Assembly: GCA_021810175.1 (NCBI GenBank)
Contig: JAJZJJ010000276.1
Coordinates: 1-5,303, forward strand
Source of the DNA: Acidobacteriota bacterium
GTDB lineage: Bacteria > Acidobacteriota > Terriglobia > Terriglobales > Acidobacteriaceae
DNA length: 5,303 nucleotides
Direction: 5' to 3'
Shown here: in pieces, positions 1 to 5,303 of the stretch
How positions within the stretch are numbered: position 1 is the first letter of the stretch
How the letters are laid out: each line of letters begins with the position of its first letter
Program-made: the position numbers and the translations under genes
Notes under the pieces: model-generated
What the model was told of the DNA's origin: nothing
What the model saw: only the letters and a program-made list of their open reading frames with translations
Databases searched by the model: none

Positions 1-118
1 TTGGGGGCTGGACTTTCCCGACGATGAGTCCGGCCTGAAGCCTTCACAAAGAAGCAGTCGGGGGGAACCGATCTCCCGGTGGCCGCGTAACAGCTTCTGA
101 GGACATCCGGAGGCTCCC
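1..118. other. Upstream region, possible tail of a cut-off gene
   Basis: This stretch holds no complete gene. One plus-strand frame is open from base 2 to a TGA at 98-100 and would give a 32-residue C-terminal tail starting WGLDFPDDESGLK. It would end 18 nt before the next ATG, a spacing that fits an operon. Another plus frame closes at 36-38, so the evidence that the longer frame is coding is weak. I see no convincing promoter. A 5-bp inverted repeat (GGACT 10-14, AGTCC 27-31) is too short to mean much. Confidence 0.25.
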
Positions 119-349
119 ATGACCGGCATTGTCGGAGTCGGACTCTATTTTCTTCCCACGCTCATCGCACTGGCGCGCGGCACGCACAACACGATCGGCA
201 TATTCCTGCTCAACCTGTTCCTTGGATGGACGGGCGTCGGGTGGCTGGTGGCTTTGATGGTGGCCATATTTTCGTCTCCCTATCCCCCGTATTGCCATCA
301 CTACTACTATTACCCGCCGAACTATTACCCTCCCCGGCGTCCCTGGTAG
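119..349 (+). CDS. Small two-helix membrane protein, superinfection-immunity (Imm) family
   Basis: A 76-residue protein. It starts at ATG 119, with GGAGG at 109-113 and a 5-nt spacer. Residues 4-19 and 25-51 are hydrophobic helices joined by the short polar turn ARGTHNT. The pattern LPTLIAL-x-R-G-x-x-N-T, then IFLLNLFLGWTGVGW, matches the family of small proteins related to phage T4 Imm (Pfam superinfection immunity protein), which sit in the inner membrane. Chromosomal members are common in bacteria and most have no proven role in phage exclusion, so the name describes the fold and not a function. The odd part is the C-terminal tail, residues 53-76, which is very rich in Tyr, Pro and His with one Cys (59) and ends RRPW. 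Family members usually end soon after the second helix. The next gene lies 201 nt downstream on the same strand and is also Tyr/Pro/Gly-rich. Family call fairly sure, function unknown. Confidence 0.8.
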   Translation: MTGIVGVGLYFLPTLIALARGTHNTIGIFLLNLFLGWTGVGWLVALMVAIFSSPYPPYCHHYYYYPPNYYPPRRPW

Positions 350-550
350 AAAGGGCCGCTCTCCCGATGGGGCGGATGCCTGATGATCGGCTGATGTCGC
401 AGATGTCATCGAACGAATTGGGGCGGAATCCCGCAACTTTCCGGAGCGTCCAATGTTTGTAATGGCAGCGGAACATCCAGCAGGGTGGGCGGTTGCGATG
501 AGCTGCTTCGGGGGTCCGATTCCCAGGGCGGGCGGACAGGAGGTTCGTCT
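350..550. other. Intergenic region before the glycine-rich gene
   Basis: A 201-nt spacer. It probably holds the start signals of the downstream gene, but the signals are weak. TGTAAT at 458-463 matches five of six bases of a sigma-70 -10 box, yet nothing resembling TTGACA lies 16-18 bp upstream. I find no hairpin with a T-tract after the stop at 349, so read-through from the Imm-like gene is possible. Open frames through here are overlaps in unused frames. Confidence 0.3.
538..543 (+). promoter_or_regulatory. Ribosome binding site that sets the start of the glycine-rich gene
   Basis: AGGAGG lies 7 nt before ATG 551. It decides against the earlier in-frame GTG at 485, which would add 22 polar residues ahead of an obvious signal peptide. 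Confidence 0.85.
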
Positions 551-1372
551 ATGCGCGCTTTGCGCTATTTGATGGTGATTTCTCTACTGGCCATTCCAAT
601 GGCGCTGGCCCGACCGGCCCAGGGGCAAGTGGTGATCGGGATCGGCATTGGCCCGGTGGTGGGCTATCCCGCGCCTTATGCCATGGCTGGTCCTCCGGTC
701 TGCCAGTGGGGTTATTACCCCTTCTATCCCTATGCCTGCGCTCCCTACGGTTACTGGGGGTCAGACTGGTTTAATGGCGGCGTCTTCATCGGCGCGGGCC
801 CCTGGTACCGCGGCTGGTATGGGCGTCCCTGGGGCTGGGGATACGGTGGCATTGGATACCTTGGCTATACCGGCTGGGATTGGGATGGCGATGGCGATCT
901 GGGCTACGGCGGCTGGGGTTACGGCAGAGGCTGGGGTTACGGCAGAGGCTGGGGCTACGACAGAGGCTGGGGTTACGGCAGAGGCTGGGGTTACGGCAGA
1001 GGCTGGGGCGACCATCAGGGGTGGAACCGCGGCCGGGGATGGAATGGCGGCCAGGGTTTCCGGGGTGGCTACGGCGGCGGCTTCCACAATTCCAATGGGT
1101 TCCGGGGAATCGACAACCGTATCTACGGCGGCACCTCGCATGTCTATGGAGTGCGCAGCTACGGCGGCTTGCATGGCGGGCCGGTCTTCCACAACGGCGG
1201 TGGGTTCCACGGCGGTGGGTTCCACGGCGGTGGCGGCTTCCATGGCGGTGGTGGATTCCATGGCGGTGGTGGATTCCATGGCGGTGGTGGATTCCATGGC
1301 GGTGGTGGATTCCACGGGGGTGGTGGCTTCCATGGCGGTGGCGGCTTCCACGGCGGTGGCGGACATCGCTAA
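551..1372 (+). CDS. Secreted glycine-rich protein with two hexapeptide repeat arrays
   Basis: A 273-residue protein exported by a Sec-type signal peptide: basic start (MRALR), hydrophobic core at residues 6-20, and likely cleavage after AQG at residue 25. The mature N-terminal half (26-100) is rich in Gly, Tyr, Pro and Trp and contains C51-QWGYYPFYPYA-C63. These are the only two cysteines, so a disulfide is possible. Next come GVFIGAGPW, a short acidic stretch DWDGDGDL (110-117) and five copies of GWGYGR (121-150) with a degenerate sixth. A Gly/Asn/Arg-rich linker leads to a C-terminal array of GGGFH and GGGGFH units (216-272), ending HR. I recall similar Gly/His-rich exported proteins in acidobacterial genomes, but no function is known to me. 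Low-complexity aromatic and His-rich design suggests a surface, matrix or metal-binding role; that is inference. The GGGGFH units are nearly identical in DNA, which suggests recent expansion. A terminator follows the stop closely, so the transcript ends here. Confidence 0.85.
   Translation: MRALRYLMVISLLAIPMALARPAQGQVVIGIGIGPVVGYPAPYAMAGPPVCQWGYYPFYPYACAPYGYWGSDWFNGGVFIGAGPWYRGWYGRPWGWGYGGIGYLGYTGWDWDGDGDLGYGGWGYGRGWGYGRGWGYDRGWGYGRGWGYGRGWGDHQGWNRGRGWNGGQGFRGGYGGGFHNSNGFRGIDNRIYGGTSHVYGVRSYGGLHGGPVFHNGGGFHGGGFHGGGGFHGGGGFHGGGGFHGGGGFHGGGGFHGGGGFHGGGGFHGGGGHR
911..1018 (+). repeat. Tandem 18-bp repeat coding for GWGYGR
   Basis: Five head-to-tail copies of an 18-bp unit (GGCTGGGGTTACGGCAGA) occupy 911-1000. 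Four are identical. The middle copy (947-964) differs at two sites, GGT to GGC-type and GGC to GAC, giving GWGYDR. A sixth copy (1001-1018) keeps only the start and reads GWGDHQ. Such near identity fits replication slippage, and copy number may vary between strains. Confidence 0.9.
1196..1366 (+). repeat. Tandem 15/18-bp repeat coding for GGG(G)FH
   Basis: Two 15-bp units (1196-1210, 1211-1225; GGGFH) are followed by seven 18-bp units from 1226 to 1351 (GGGGFH) and a terminal GGGGH at 1352-1366. Units 1244-1297 are identical copies of GGCGGTGGTGGATTCCAT. The flanking units differ only at synonymous third positions, for example TTCCAC against TTCCAT. Synonymous drift at both ends with an identical core suggests recent growth in the middle and retention of the peptide sequence. 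Confidence 0.9.
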
Positions 1373-1395
1373 CTTACGACCAGCTTGAAACAGAG

Positions 1396-1424
1396 AGACG
1401 CGCCGAGATTAGGCGCGTCTTTTT
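1396..1424 (+). terminator. Intrinsic terminator of the glycine-rich gene
   Basis: A perfect 9-bp GC-rich stem, AGACGCGCC (1396-1404) with GGCGCGTCT (1412-1420), encloses a 7-nt loop and runs straight into five T residues (1420-1424). The stem begins 23 nt after the TAA at 1370-1372. Read on the minus strand the same stem is followed by CTCTGTTT, a poor U-tract, so it may stop ftsI transcripts only weakly. Confidence 0.88.
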
Positions 1425-1456
1425 GTTCGCCGGCGTGCGGTCGTTCACGTCTCCAT

Positions 1457-3856
1457 CTAAGGTCCGAACTGCACAACGATCTGGGTACCAGCGGGAACTT
1501 TGGATCCGGCAGCGGGAACCTGCTGCCGCGCCACGCCTGAACCAACGACGCGCAGGCCGAGGCCCGCGGCGCTGGCTTCAACAATCACCTGCCGCATGGA
1601 TTGACCGACAAACGAAGGCACCGCCACCTGGTTGCTGGGCACCTCGACCGCGCCCTTCTGGCTCAGTTCAGCCGCAGACGGCCCTGCGGCAGCCGCCGAA
1701 GCTGCCAATTGGCTGGCGCGCTTTGCGTGTCCCTGGCCGGCCTCGAATGCGGAGCCGGATGCGGCATGATCAGGCGCGGGAGATTCTGCAGCGCCGTCGT
1801 CCGGAGGGTTGCGCAGGGGATCGCTGGCCGGAAGGTGATTCACCTCGGCAAACAGCGACTGCAGATCGTGCAACTGCTCCTGCGGGACATCGTCCACCTC
1901 ATTCTTCACCGGGGCATTGGCCATTAGCAGGGACGGCTTGCCTGGCTTCATTGGCTGATCGTGCTGCACCCCGAGATATTCGAGGATTTCCTGCGCCAGC
2001 TGCCGGAACAGCGGCGCGCTGGCCACCGCTCCGTAGTGGGAGCCTTTGTGCGGGGAATCCATGACCACCACGATGGTCACGGCCGGATCGTTCACCGGCG
2101 CGAATCCGGCAAACGATGCGATGAGATTGGTCTTCGAATAGCGGTGGGTGCGGGGATTGATCTTCTGCGCCGTCCCGGTTTTTCCGGCTGAGCTGTAGCC
2201 GTCGAGTTGGGCGTTGACGCCGGTGCCATAGAGCACCACGTCCTGCAGCATCTGGCGCATCTCCGCCGCGGTGGTTTCGGTAATCACGCGATGAGCACCC
2301 GGCGGAAGCGAATTGGGCAGTTCCCCTCCGGGATGGAACGGTATGGGGCTGAGAGTGTGGTTGGCCACTGTATCCGGCGTCGCCTTCATCACGATGCGCG
2401 GGGGAATATAGACGCCGCCATTGGCGACCGTGGAAACCATGGCCGCGATCTGGAGCGGGGTCACAGCGATTTCCTGTCCCATGGGAATGGACCCGATGGT
2501 CGTGGGCTGCCACCGATTGGGGGGCTTGACCAGGCCCATCGTCTCACCGGGCAGGTCGATGCCTGTCTTCTGGCCGAAGCCGAAGGCGCGAATGTAATGG
2601 TAGAAGCGATCCTTGCCCATGCGCAGAGCCATCTTGATCGCGCCCACGTCGCTGGAGACTTCCAGAGCCTGCGTCGCCGTGATGACGTGGTAATGCTCGC
2701 CGGGCGCGTCATGGACGATTCTTCCGGCGATGTTGATCTTGCCGCCCAGACAGTCCACCTTGCCATTGGGCGTAACAACGCCGGAGTTCAGGGCGGCTGA
2801 GTAGGTAACGATCTTGAATACGGATCCCGGCTCGTACACGTCGCTCACGGCGCGATTGTCGAGCAGATCGGGATCGGTGTAACGGAAGTCATTGGGGTTG
2901 AAGGTGGGGCGTATAGCCAGCGCGAGGATTTGGCCGGTATAGGGATCCTGCACGACGACGGTGCCGTGCTCGGCGCCGGTGCGCTTCATGTTCTCTTCCA
3001 GCGCATGCTCGGCCATGTACTGGATGTTGGCGTCGATGGTGAGGACCACATTCTCGCCCGGCTTCGGGTCGCGCTCATGGCTGGACAGCACGTGGCGGCG
3101 CGCATCGACGGCGGTGAGCATTTCCCCGGGAGTCCCGCGGAGCTGCTGGTCGTAGGTCTCCTCGACTCCGGCGAGACCGTGGCCGTCCATTCCCACATAG
3201 CCGAGCACCTGGGCGGCCAGGGTCTGATCCGGATAGAAGCGCTTGAACTCCTTCAGGTAGTAAATGCCCTTCAGGTGCAGAGCTTTCACCTGGGCAATGA
3301 CAGCCTTGCTCTGCTTGCGGGCGATCCATGCAAATTCGCGGGAGTCGCGCAGGCGCGCCAGGATTTGATGCTGCGATGTGTACCAGTCATTGGGATCGCG
3401 GTGGACGATTTTCGCGAGCATGCTCGCGTACCGCTCTTTGTTCGCCTCCGAGCCGATCTCCGACGGGTCGGCATAAATGGACTGAGCGGCGACGGTCATG
3501 GCCAGCTCATGGAGATTGCGATCGAAGATGATGCCGCGGCGCGGGGGCACCTTGAAGGTGCGCTCCTCCTGGCGCTCCGACCACTCTGTCCATTTGGCGT
3601 GCTGAATCACCTGCAGCCATACCAGGCGTCCGGCGATGATGCCCGCCCAGGCGGCGAACAGCCCCAGCATGAGAACCACGCGCAGACGCCGCATGGGCGT
3701 GACGAGGGGTGCGCCATGGCCACTCGGGTTCCGGGACTTAAGAAAAGAAAGGCCGCCGCCCGATGCACTCGAGCGGCGGCTAGAGGAGCCGGAGGAACCC
3801 GTACGCTCTCTGCTCGAGCGCCGGGAGAAAAGCCTGGGGGAGAAGGCAAATCTCAC
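1457..3856 (-). CDS. ftsI: Cell division transpeptidase FtsI (class B PBP) with one PASTA domain
   Basis: Septal peptidoglycan transpeptidase (PBP3-like), which crosslinks stem peptides at the division site. It has 799 residues against about 590 in E. coli. Layout: Arg/Ser/Gly-rich cytoplasmic extension (1-54); one membrane helix (about 58-79); dimerisation/pedestal region beginning with RRGIIFDR (106-113); transpeptidase domain (about 295-620); an Ala/Pro/acidic linker probably disordered (630-738); and a PASTA domain (740-799). Active-site motifs are SVFK with nucleophile S345 and K348, then S401-S402-D403 in the place of the usual SxN, then KTG at 559-561. PASTA domains occur on PBP2x-type enzymes and SpoVD and are thought to sense peptidoglycan. 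The start is GTG 3856, supported by GAGGAGG 11 nt upstream. ATG 3694 (Met55), just before the membrane helix, is an alternative without a visible ribosome site. The gene follows ftsL by 27 nt, so it is probably cotranscribed. A mur ligase often follows ftsI in dcw clusters, but here a convergent gene does. Confidence 0.96.
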   Translation of the reverse strand: MRFAFSPRLFSRRSSRERTGSSGSSSRRSSASGGGLSFLKSRNPSGHGAPLVTPMRRLRVVLMLGLFAAWAGIIAGRLVWLQVIQHAKWTEWSERQEERTFKVPPRRGIIFDRNLHELAMTVAAQSIYADPSEIGSEANKERYASMLAKIVHRDPNDWYTSQHQILARLRDSREFAWIARKQSKAVIAQVKALHLKGIYYLKEFKRFYPDQTLAAQVLGYVGMDGHGLAGVEETYDQQLRGTPGEMLTAVDARRHVLSSHERDPKPGENVVLTIDANIQYMAEHALEENMKRTGAEHGTVVVQDPYTGQILALAIRPTFNPNDFRYTDPDLLDNRAVSDVYEPGSVFKIVTYSAALNSGVVTPNGKVDCLGGKINIAGRIVHDAPGEHYHVITATQALEVSSDVGAIKMALRMGKDRFYHYIRAFGFGQKTGIDLPGETMGLVKPPNRWQPTTIGSIPMGQEIAVTPLQIAAMVSTVANGGVYIPPRIVMKATPDTVANHTLSPIPFHPGGELPNSLPPGAHRVITETTAAEMRQMLQDVVLYGTGVNAQLDGYSSAGKTGTAQKINPRTHRYSKTNLIASFAGFAPVNDPAVTIVVVMDSPHKGSHYGAVASAPLFRQLAQEILEYLGVQHDQPMKPGKPSLLMANAPVKNEVDDVPQEQLHDLQSLFAEVNHLPASDPLRNPPDDGAAESPAPDHAASGSAFEAGQGHAKRASQLAASAAAAGPSAAELSQKGAVEVPSNQVAVPSFVGQSMRQVIVEASAAGLGLRVVGSGVARQQVPAAGSKVPAGTQIVVQFGP
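3740..3780 (-). terminator. Terminator-like hairpin inside the 5' end of ftsI
   Basis: On the minus strand GCCGCCGC (3780-3773) can pair perfectly with GCGGCGGC (3759-3752) across a 13-nt loop. After one C comes a tract with nine T in eleven bases (3750-3740, TTTCTTTTCTT). This has the form of an intrinsic terminator or attenuator. It lies within codons 26-39 of the Arg/Ser/Gly-rich extension, so it may simply reflect those codons. If ftsI really starts at ATG 3694 it would sit in the untranslated leader instead. Confidence 0.35.
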
Positions 3857-3867
3857 TGCGGCAACAG

Positions 3868-3874
3868 CCTCCTC
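3868..3874 (-). promoter_or_regulatory. Ribosome binding site supporting the GTG start of ftsI
   Basis: GAGGAGG on the minus strand, 11 nt before GTG 3856. The spacing is long, but this is the only good site near any candidate ftsI start and it falls inside the 27-nt gap after ftsL. Confidence 0.65.
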
Positions 3875-3883
3875 ACCGGAAAA

Positions 3884-4393
3884 TCAATGCATTGCCGGCA
3901 GAACCGGATTGGCGTCCGCCATGATGGCCGAGCTGCCCTGTGCGGCTCCGTTCGGCATGACGACCTGACCGGGGCGCGGAGGTGTCAGTCCCAGTTGCCG
4001 CGCCAGGGTGTCGATGCGCGCGGGACTGGCCAGCTGTGCCTCCGTGAGACGCAGATCGCGGTTCTGTTCTTCGAGCCGCTGCAGCTGCTGCCTCTGGGCC
4101 TCGACCTTGTAGCCATACTCAATGGAGAGAAAGTGCTGCCATCCATAAAGCAGGGCCAGAGACAGGAGGAAGATCATGGCGAGAGCAAAGGTGCGCATCT
4201 CGCGCGAGCGCTGCGGATCGGCGGCCTTGACGAGCCGCGTATTGTCGAACTTTTTGGTAAAGAGCGCTTCCGGCGTGGGTCCGCGCCGGCACCGCAACTG
4301 CGCCGCCATCAGCAGGGCGTTGTGCTCCGCAACCCATTCCGCGCCGCGGCCCCTGCCACTGATTCCCTGCACCGGTATCGCCTGTGTCGCCAT
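3884..4393 (-). CDS. ftsL: Cell division protein FtsL-like
   Basis: A 169-residue bitopic protein. About 67 mostly polar cytoplasmic residues come first, then one membrane helix (68-88, from TFALAMIFLL to LLYGW). A periplasmic coiled coil follows (about 92-122, rich in Gln, Leu, Glu and Arg), and then ARIDTLARQLGLTPPRPGQVV, the typical close of the FtsL/FtsB type. A Gly/Ala-rich tail ends PAMH. FtsL forms a complex with FtsB and FtsQ and activates FtsI-FtsW at the septum. Its place between rsmH and ftsI, with this topology, supports the name; sequence conservation in the family is poor, so position and shape carry the call. Start ATG 4393 is chosen because GGAGA lies 6 nt upstream; a TTG at 4408 would add five residues. 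The N-terminal part is longer than the roughly 35 cytoplasmic residues of E. coli FtsL. The stop precedes the ftsI GTG by 27 nt. Confidence 0.87.
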   Translation of the reverse strand: MATQAIPVQGISGRGRGAEWVAEHNALLMAAQLRCRRGPTPEALFTKKFDNTRLVKAADPQRSREMRTFALAMIFLLSLALLYGWQHFLSIEYGYKVEAQRQQLQRLEEQNRDLRLTEAQLASPARIDTLARQLGLTPPRPGQVVMPNGAAQGSSAIMADANPVLPAMH

Positions 4394-4399
4394 CTCGAT

Positions 4400-4404
4400 T
4401 CTCC
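4400..4404 (-). promoter_or_regulatory. Ribosome binding site that sets the ftsL start
   Basis: GGAGA on the minus strand, 6 nt before ATG 4393. It favours this ATG over the in-frame TTG at 4408, whose first bases overlap the region immediately upstream of the site. Confidence 0.65.
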
Positions 4405-4451
4405 GCAAACCCGACCCGTGCCGCCTGCTCCGGGTTCTTCTGCCCTTCCTT

Positions 4452-4472
4452 AGCGACCGGGCCAGGGTCGCT
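4452..4472. repeat. Perfect 7-bp palindrome in the rsmH-ftsL gap
   Basis: AGCGACC (4452-4458) and GGTCGCT (4466-4472) are exact inverted repeats around a 7-nt centre. They lie in the 162-nt space (4394-4555) between rsmH and ftsL. No T-tract follows on either strand, so it is not a classical terminator. It could be an RNA hairpin in the ftsL leader, a protein-binding site, or chance. The rest of the gap shows no gene and no clear promoter. Confidence 0.4.
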
Positions 4473-4555
4473 GTGAATTTGGAAGGATTGTGATGCGTGG
4501 TCGTCGTTGATTTACTTTCGCCTTGTACTGCGGCAGGACGACCCCGGCCCGATCC

Positions 4556-5303
4556 TTACTTTCTTTCCGCCGCCCGCAGCTTGGCGCTGCGCGACCGCGG
4601 GTTGCGATCCGTTTCCTCGGCGTCAGCCACGACCGGCTTCCGCGTGAGGAGTTCCCAAATTCCCTGCCGCGCACCGTCGCGCAGCGCATCTTTGACGCGC
4701 CGGTCCTCCAGCGAGTGGAAGCTGATGGCCACCAGTCTTCCGCCAGGCTTCAGCAGATCCGGAGCGGCGTGGAGCAAAGCGTCAATCTCGCCCAGCTCCG
4801 CGTTGATATAAATTCGAAGAGCCTGAAAGGTGCGGGTGGCGGGATGAATGCGCTCGGATTTCATTGCCGGGGCCGCGGCCGCAACAACTCCGGCCAACTG
4901 CACCGTTGTTGTCAGCGGCCGCGCCCTGACAATGGCTCTGGCGATTCTCCGCGACCTCCTTTCCTCTCCGAATTCGTAAATCAGATTGGCGAGCTCTTTT
5001 TCGTCCATCTGATTTACCACCTGTTCGGCGGTGATTCCCCTGCGCGGATTCATCCGCATATCGAGGGGGCCTTCCGCACGAAAACTCAAGCCTCGATGCG
5101 CCTCGTCCAGCTGCATCGAGCTGATACCAAAATCCGCCAGCAGGCCGTCGACTTTCCGGCCGCCCAATTCGTCAGCAGCGCGGGAAAACTCAACGTCGTG
5201 CAGTTCCACAGCCGGCATATCCCCGCCGAGCTCTTCGCGGAGCGACTCCAGACGCTTGCGCGCCAGCGCCAGAGCCTCGGGGTCGCGGTCGAAACCGATC
5301 AGC
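4556..5303 (-). CDS. rsmH: 16S rRNA (cytosine-1402-N4)-methyltransferase RsmH, 5' end cut off
   Basis: RsmH (MraW) uses S-adenosylmethionine to methylate N4 of C1402 in 16S rRNA, in the decoding centre. The reading frame stays open to the window edge. It gives 248 residues, starting LIGFDRDPEAL, the strand whose Asp binds the cofactor ribose. About 50-60 N-terminal residues, including the glycine-rich cofactor loop, must lie beyond the edge; the family is usually near 310 residues. Visible hallmarks in order are LLADFGISSMQLD, RGLSF, GPLDMRM, TFQALRIYINAELGEI, LKPGGRLVAISFHSLEDR (residues 184-201 of the visible part) and the closing NPRSRSAKLRAAER. The Met at 5218-5216 is internal, since conserved sequence precedes it. 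The gene is usually second in dcw clusters, after mraZ and before ftsL; ftsL follows here after 162 nt. The stop is TAA at 4558-4556. Confidence 0.97.
   Translation of the reverse strand, partial: LIGFDRDPEALALARKRLESLREELGGDMPAVELHDVEFSRAADELGGRKVDGLLADFGISSMQLDEAHRGLSFRAEGPLDMRMNPRRGITAEQVVNQMDEKELANLIYEFGEERRSRRIARAIVRARPLTTTVQLAGVVAAAAPAMKSERIHPATRTFQALRIYINAELGEIDALLHAAPDLLKPGGRLVAISFHSLEDRRVKDALRDGARQGIWELLTRKPVVADAEETDRNPRSRSAKLRAAERK

Noticed and set aside
119..349. Prophage or phage-defence locus based on the Imm-like gene
   Set aside because: No other phage, integrase or defence gene is present, and chromosomal Imm-type proteins are widespread without known defence roles.
458..463. 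Sigma-70 promoter with -10 TGTAAT before the glycine-rich gene
   Set aside because: No -35-like hexamer lies at 16-18 bp, so it is mentioned only as a weak candidate.
485..550. Earlier GTG start for the glycine-rich protein
   Set aside because: It would put 22 polar residues before a signal peptide, and AGGAGG lies at the proper distance from ATG 551 instead.
911..1366. CRISPR array
   Set aside because: The repeats are contiguous, in frame and without unique spacers; they are coding tandem repeats.
648..1388. Long open frames in the other plus frame and on the minus strand (761-1366) over the repeats
   Set aside because: Both mirror the 18-bp periodicity (Ala/Val/Thr/Met repeats), have no start signals, and follow from the repeat lacking stops in every frame.
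880..2064. A 394-codon plus-strand open frame running from the glycine-rich gene into ftsI
   Set aside because: It overlaps two well-supported genes in other frames, its product is an Arg/Trp/Pro-rich string typical of out-of-frame GC-rich DNA, and it crosses a strong terminator.
3884..4408. TTG 4408 as the ftsL start
   Set aside because: ATG 4393 has GGAGA at 6 nt, whereas the TTG has no visible ribosome site and adds only five residues.
2930..4453. A 507-codon plus-strand open frame antisense to ftsI and ftsL
   Set aside because: It lies wholly opposite conserved coding sequence. The opposite strand of GC-rich genes often stays open, and no domain or ribosome site supports it.

Overview
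The window looks like a chromosomal segment from a GC-rich Gram-negative bacterium, most plausibly an acidobacterium (Terriglobia). That assignment is inference. It rests on a PASTA-containing FtsI downstream of an ftsL and rsmH, and on a Gly/Trp/Tyr-rich secreted protein of a kind I associate with that group. No search was possible.

The right two thirds (1457-5303) are on the minus strand and form the front part of a division and cell-wall (dcw) cluster. Transcription order is rsmH (5' end cut by the window edge), then ftsL, then ftsI. RsmH methylates 16S rRNA. FtsL is a single-pass coiled-coil divisome protein. FtsI is the septal transpeptidase, here 799 residues with an Arg/Ser-rich N-terminal extension and one C-terminal PASTA domain. 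The ftsL-ftsI gap is 27 nt. The rsmH-ftsL gap is 162 nt and holds a perfect 7-bp palindrome. No mur gene follows ftsI here; a convergent gene lies there instead.

The left third (1-1424) is on the plus strand. A 76-residue two-helix membrane protein of the superinfection-immunity (Imm) type carries an unusual Tyr/Pro/His tail. It is followed by a 273-residue secreted glycine-rich protein with two separate hexapeptide repeat arrays, both with an 18-bp DNA period. A strong intrinsic terminator closes this unit 23 nt after its stop and lies in the 84-nt convergent gap before the ftsI stop.

I see no rRNA, tRNA, CRISPR, insertion sequence or defence system. The least ordinary signals are a terminator-like hairpin plus U-rich tract inside the 5' coding region of ftsI, the SSD in place of SxN in FtsI, the matching 18-bp periods of the two arrays in the secreted protein, and the end of the dcw run straight after ftsI.
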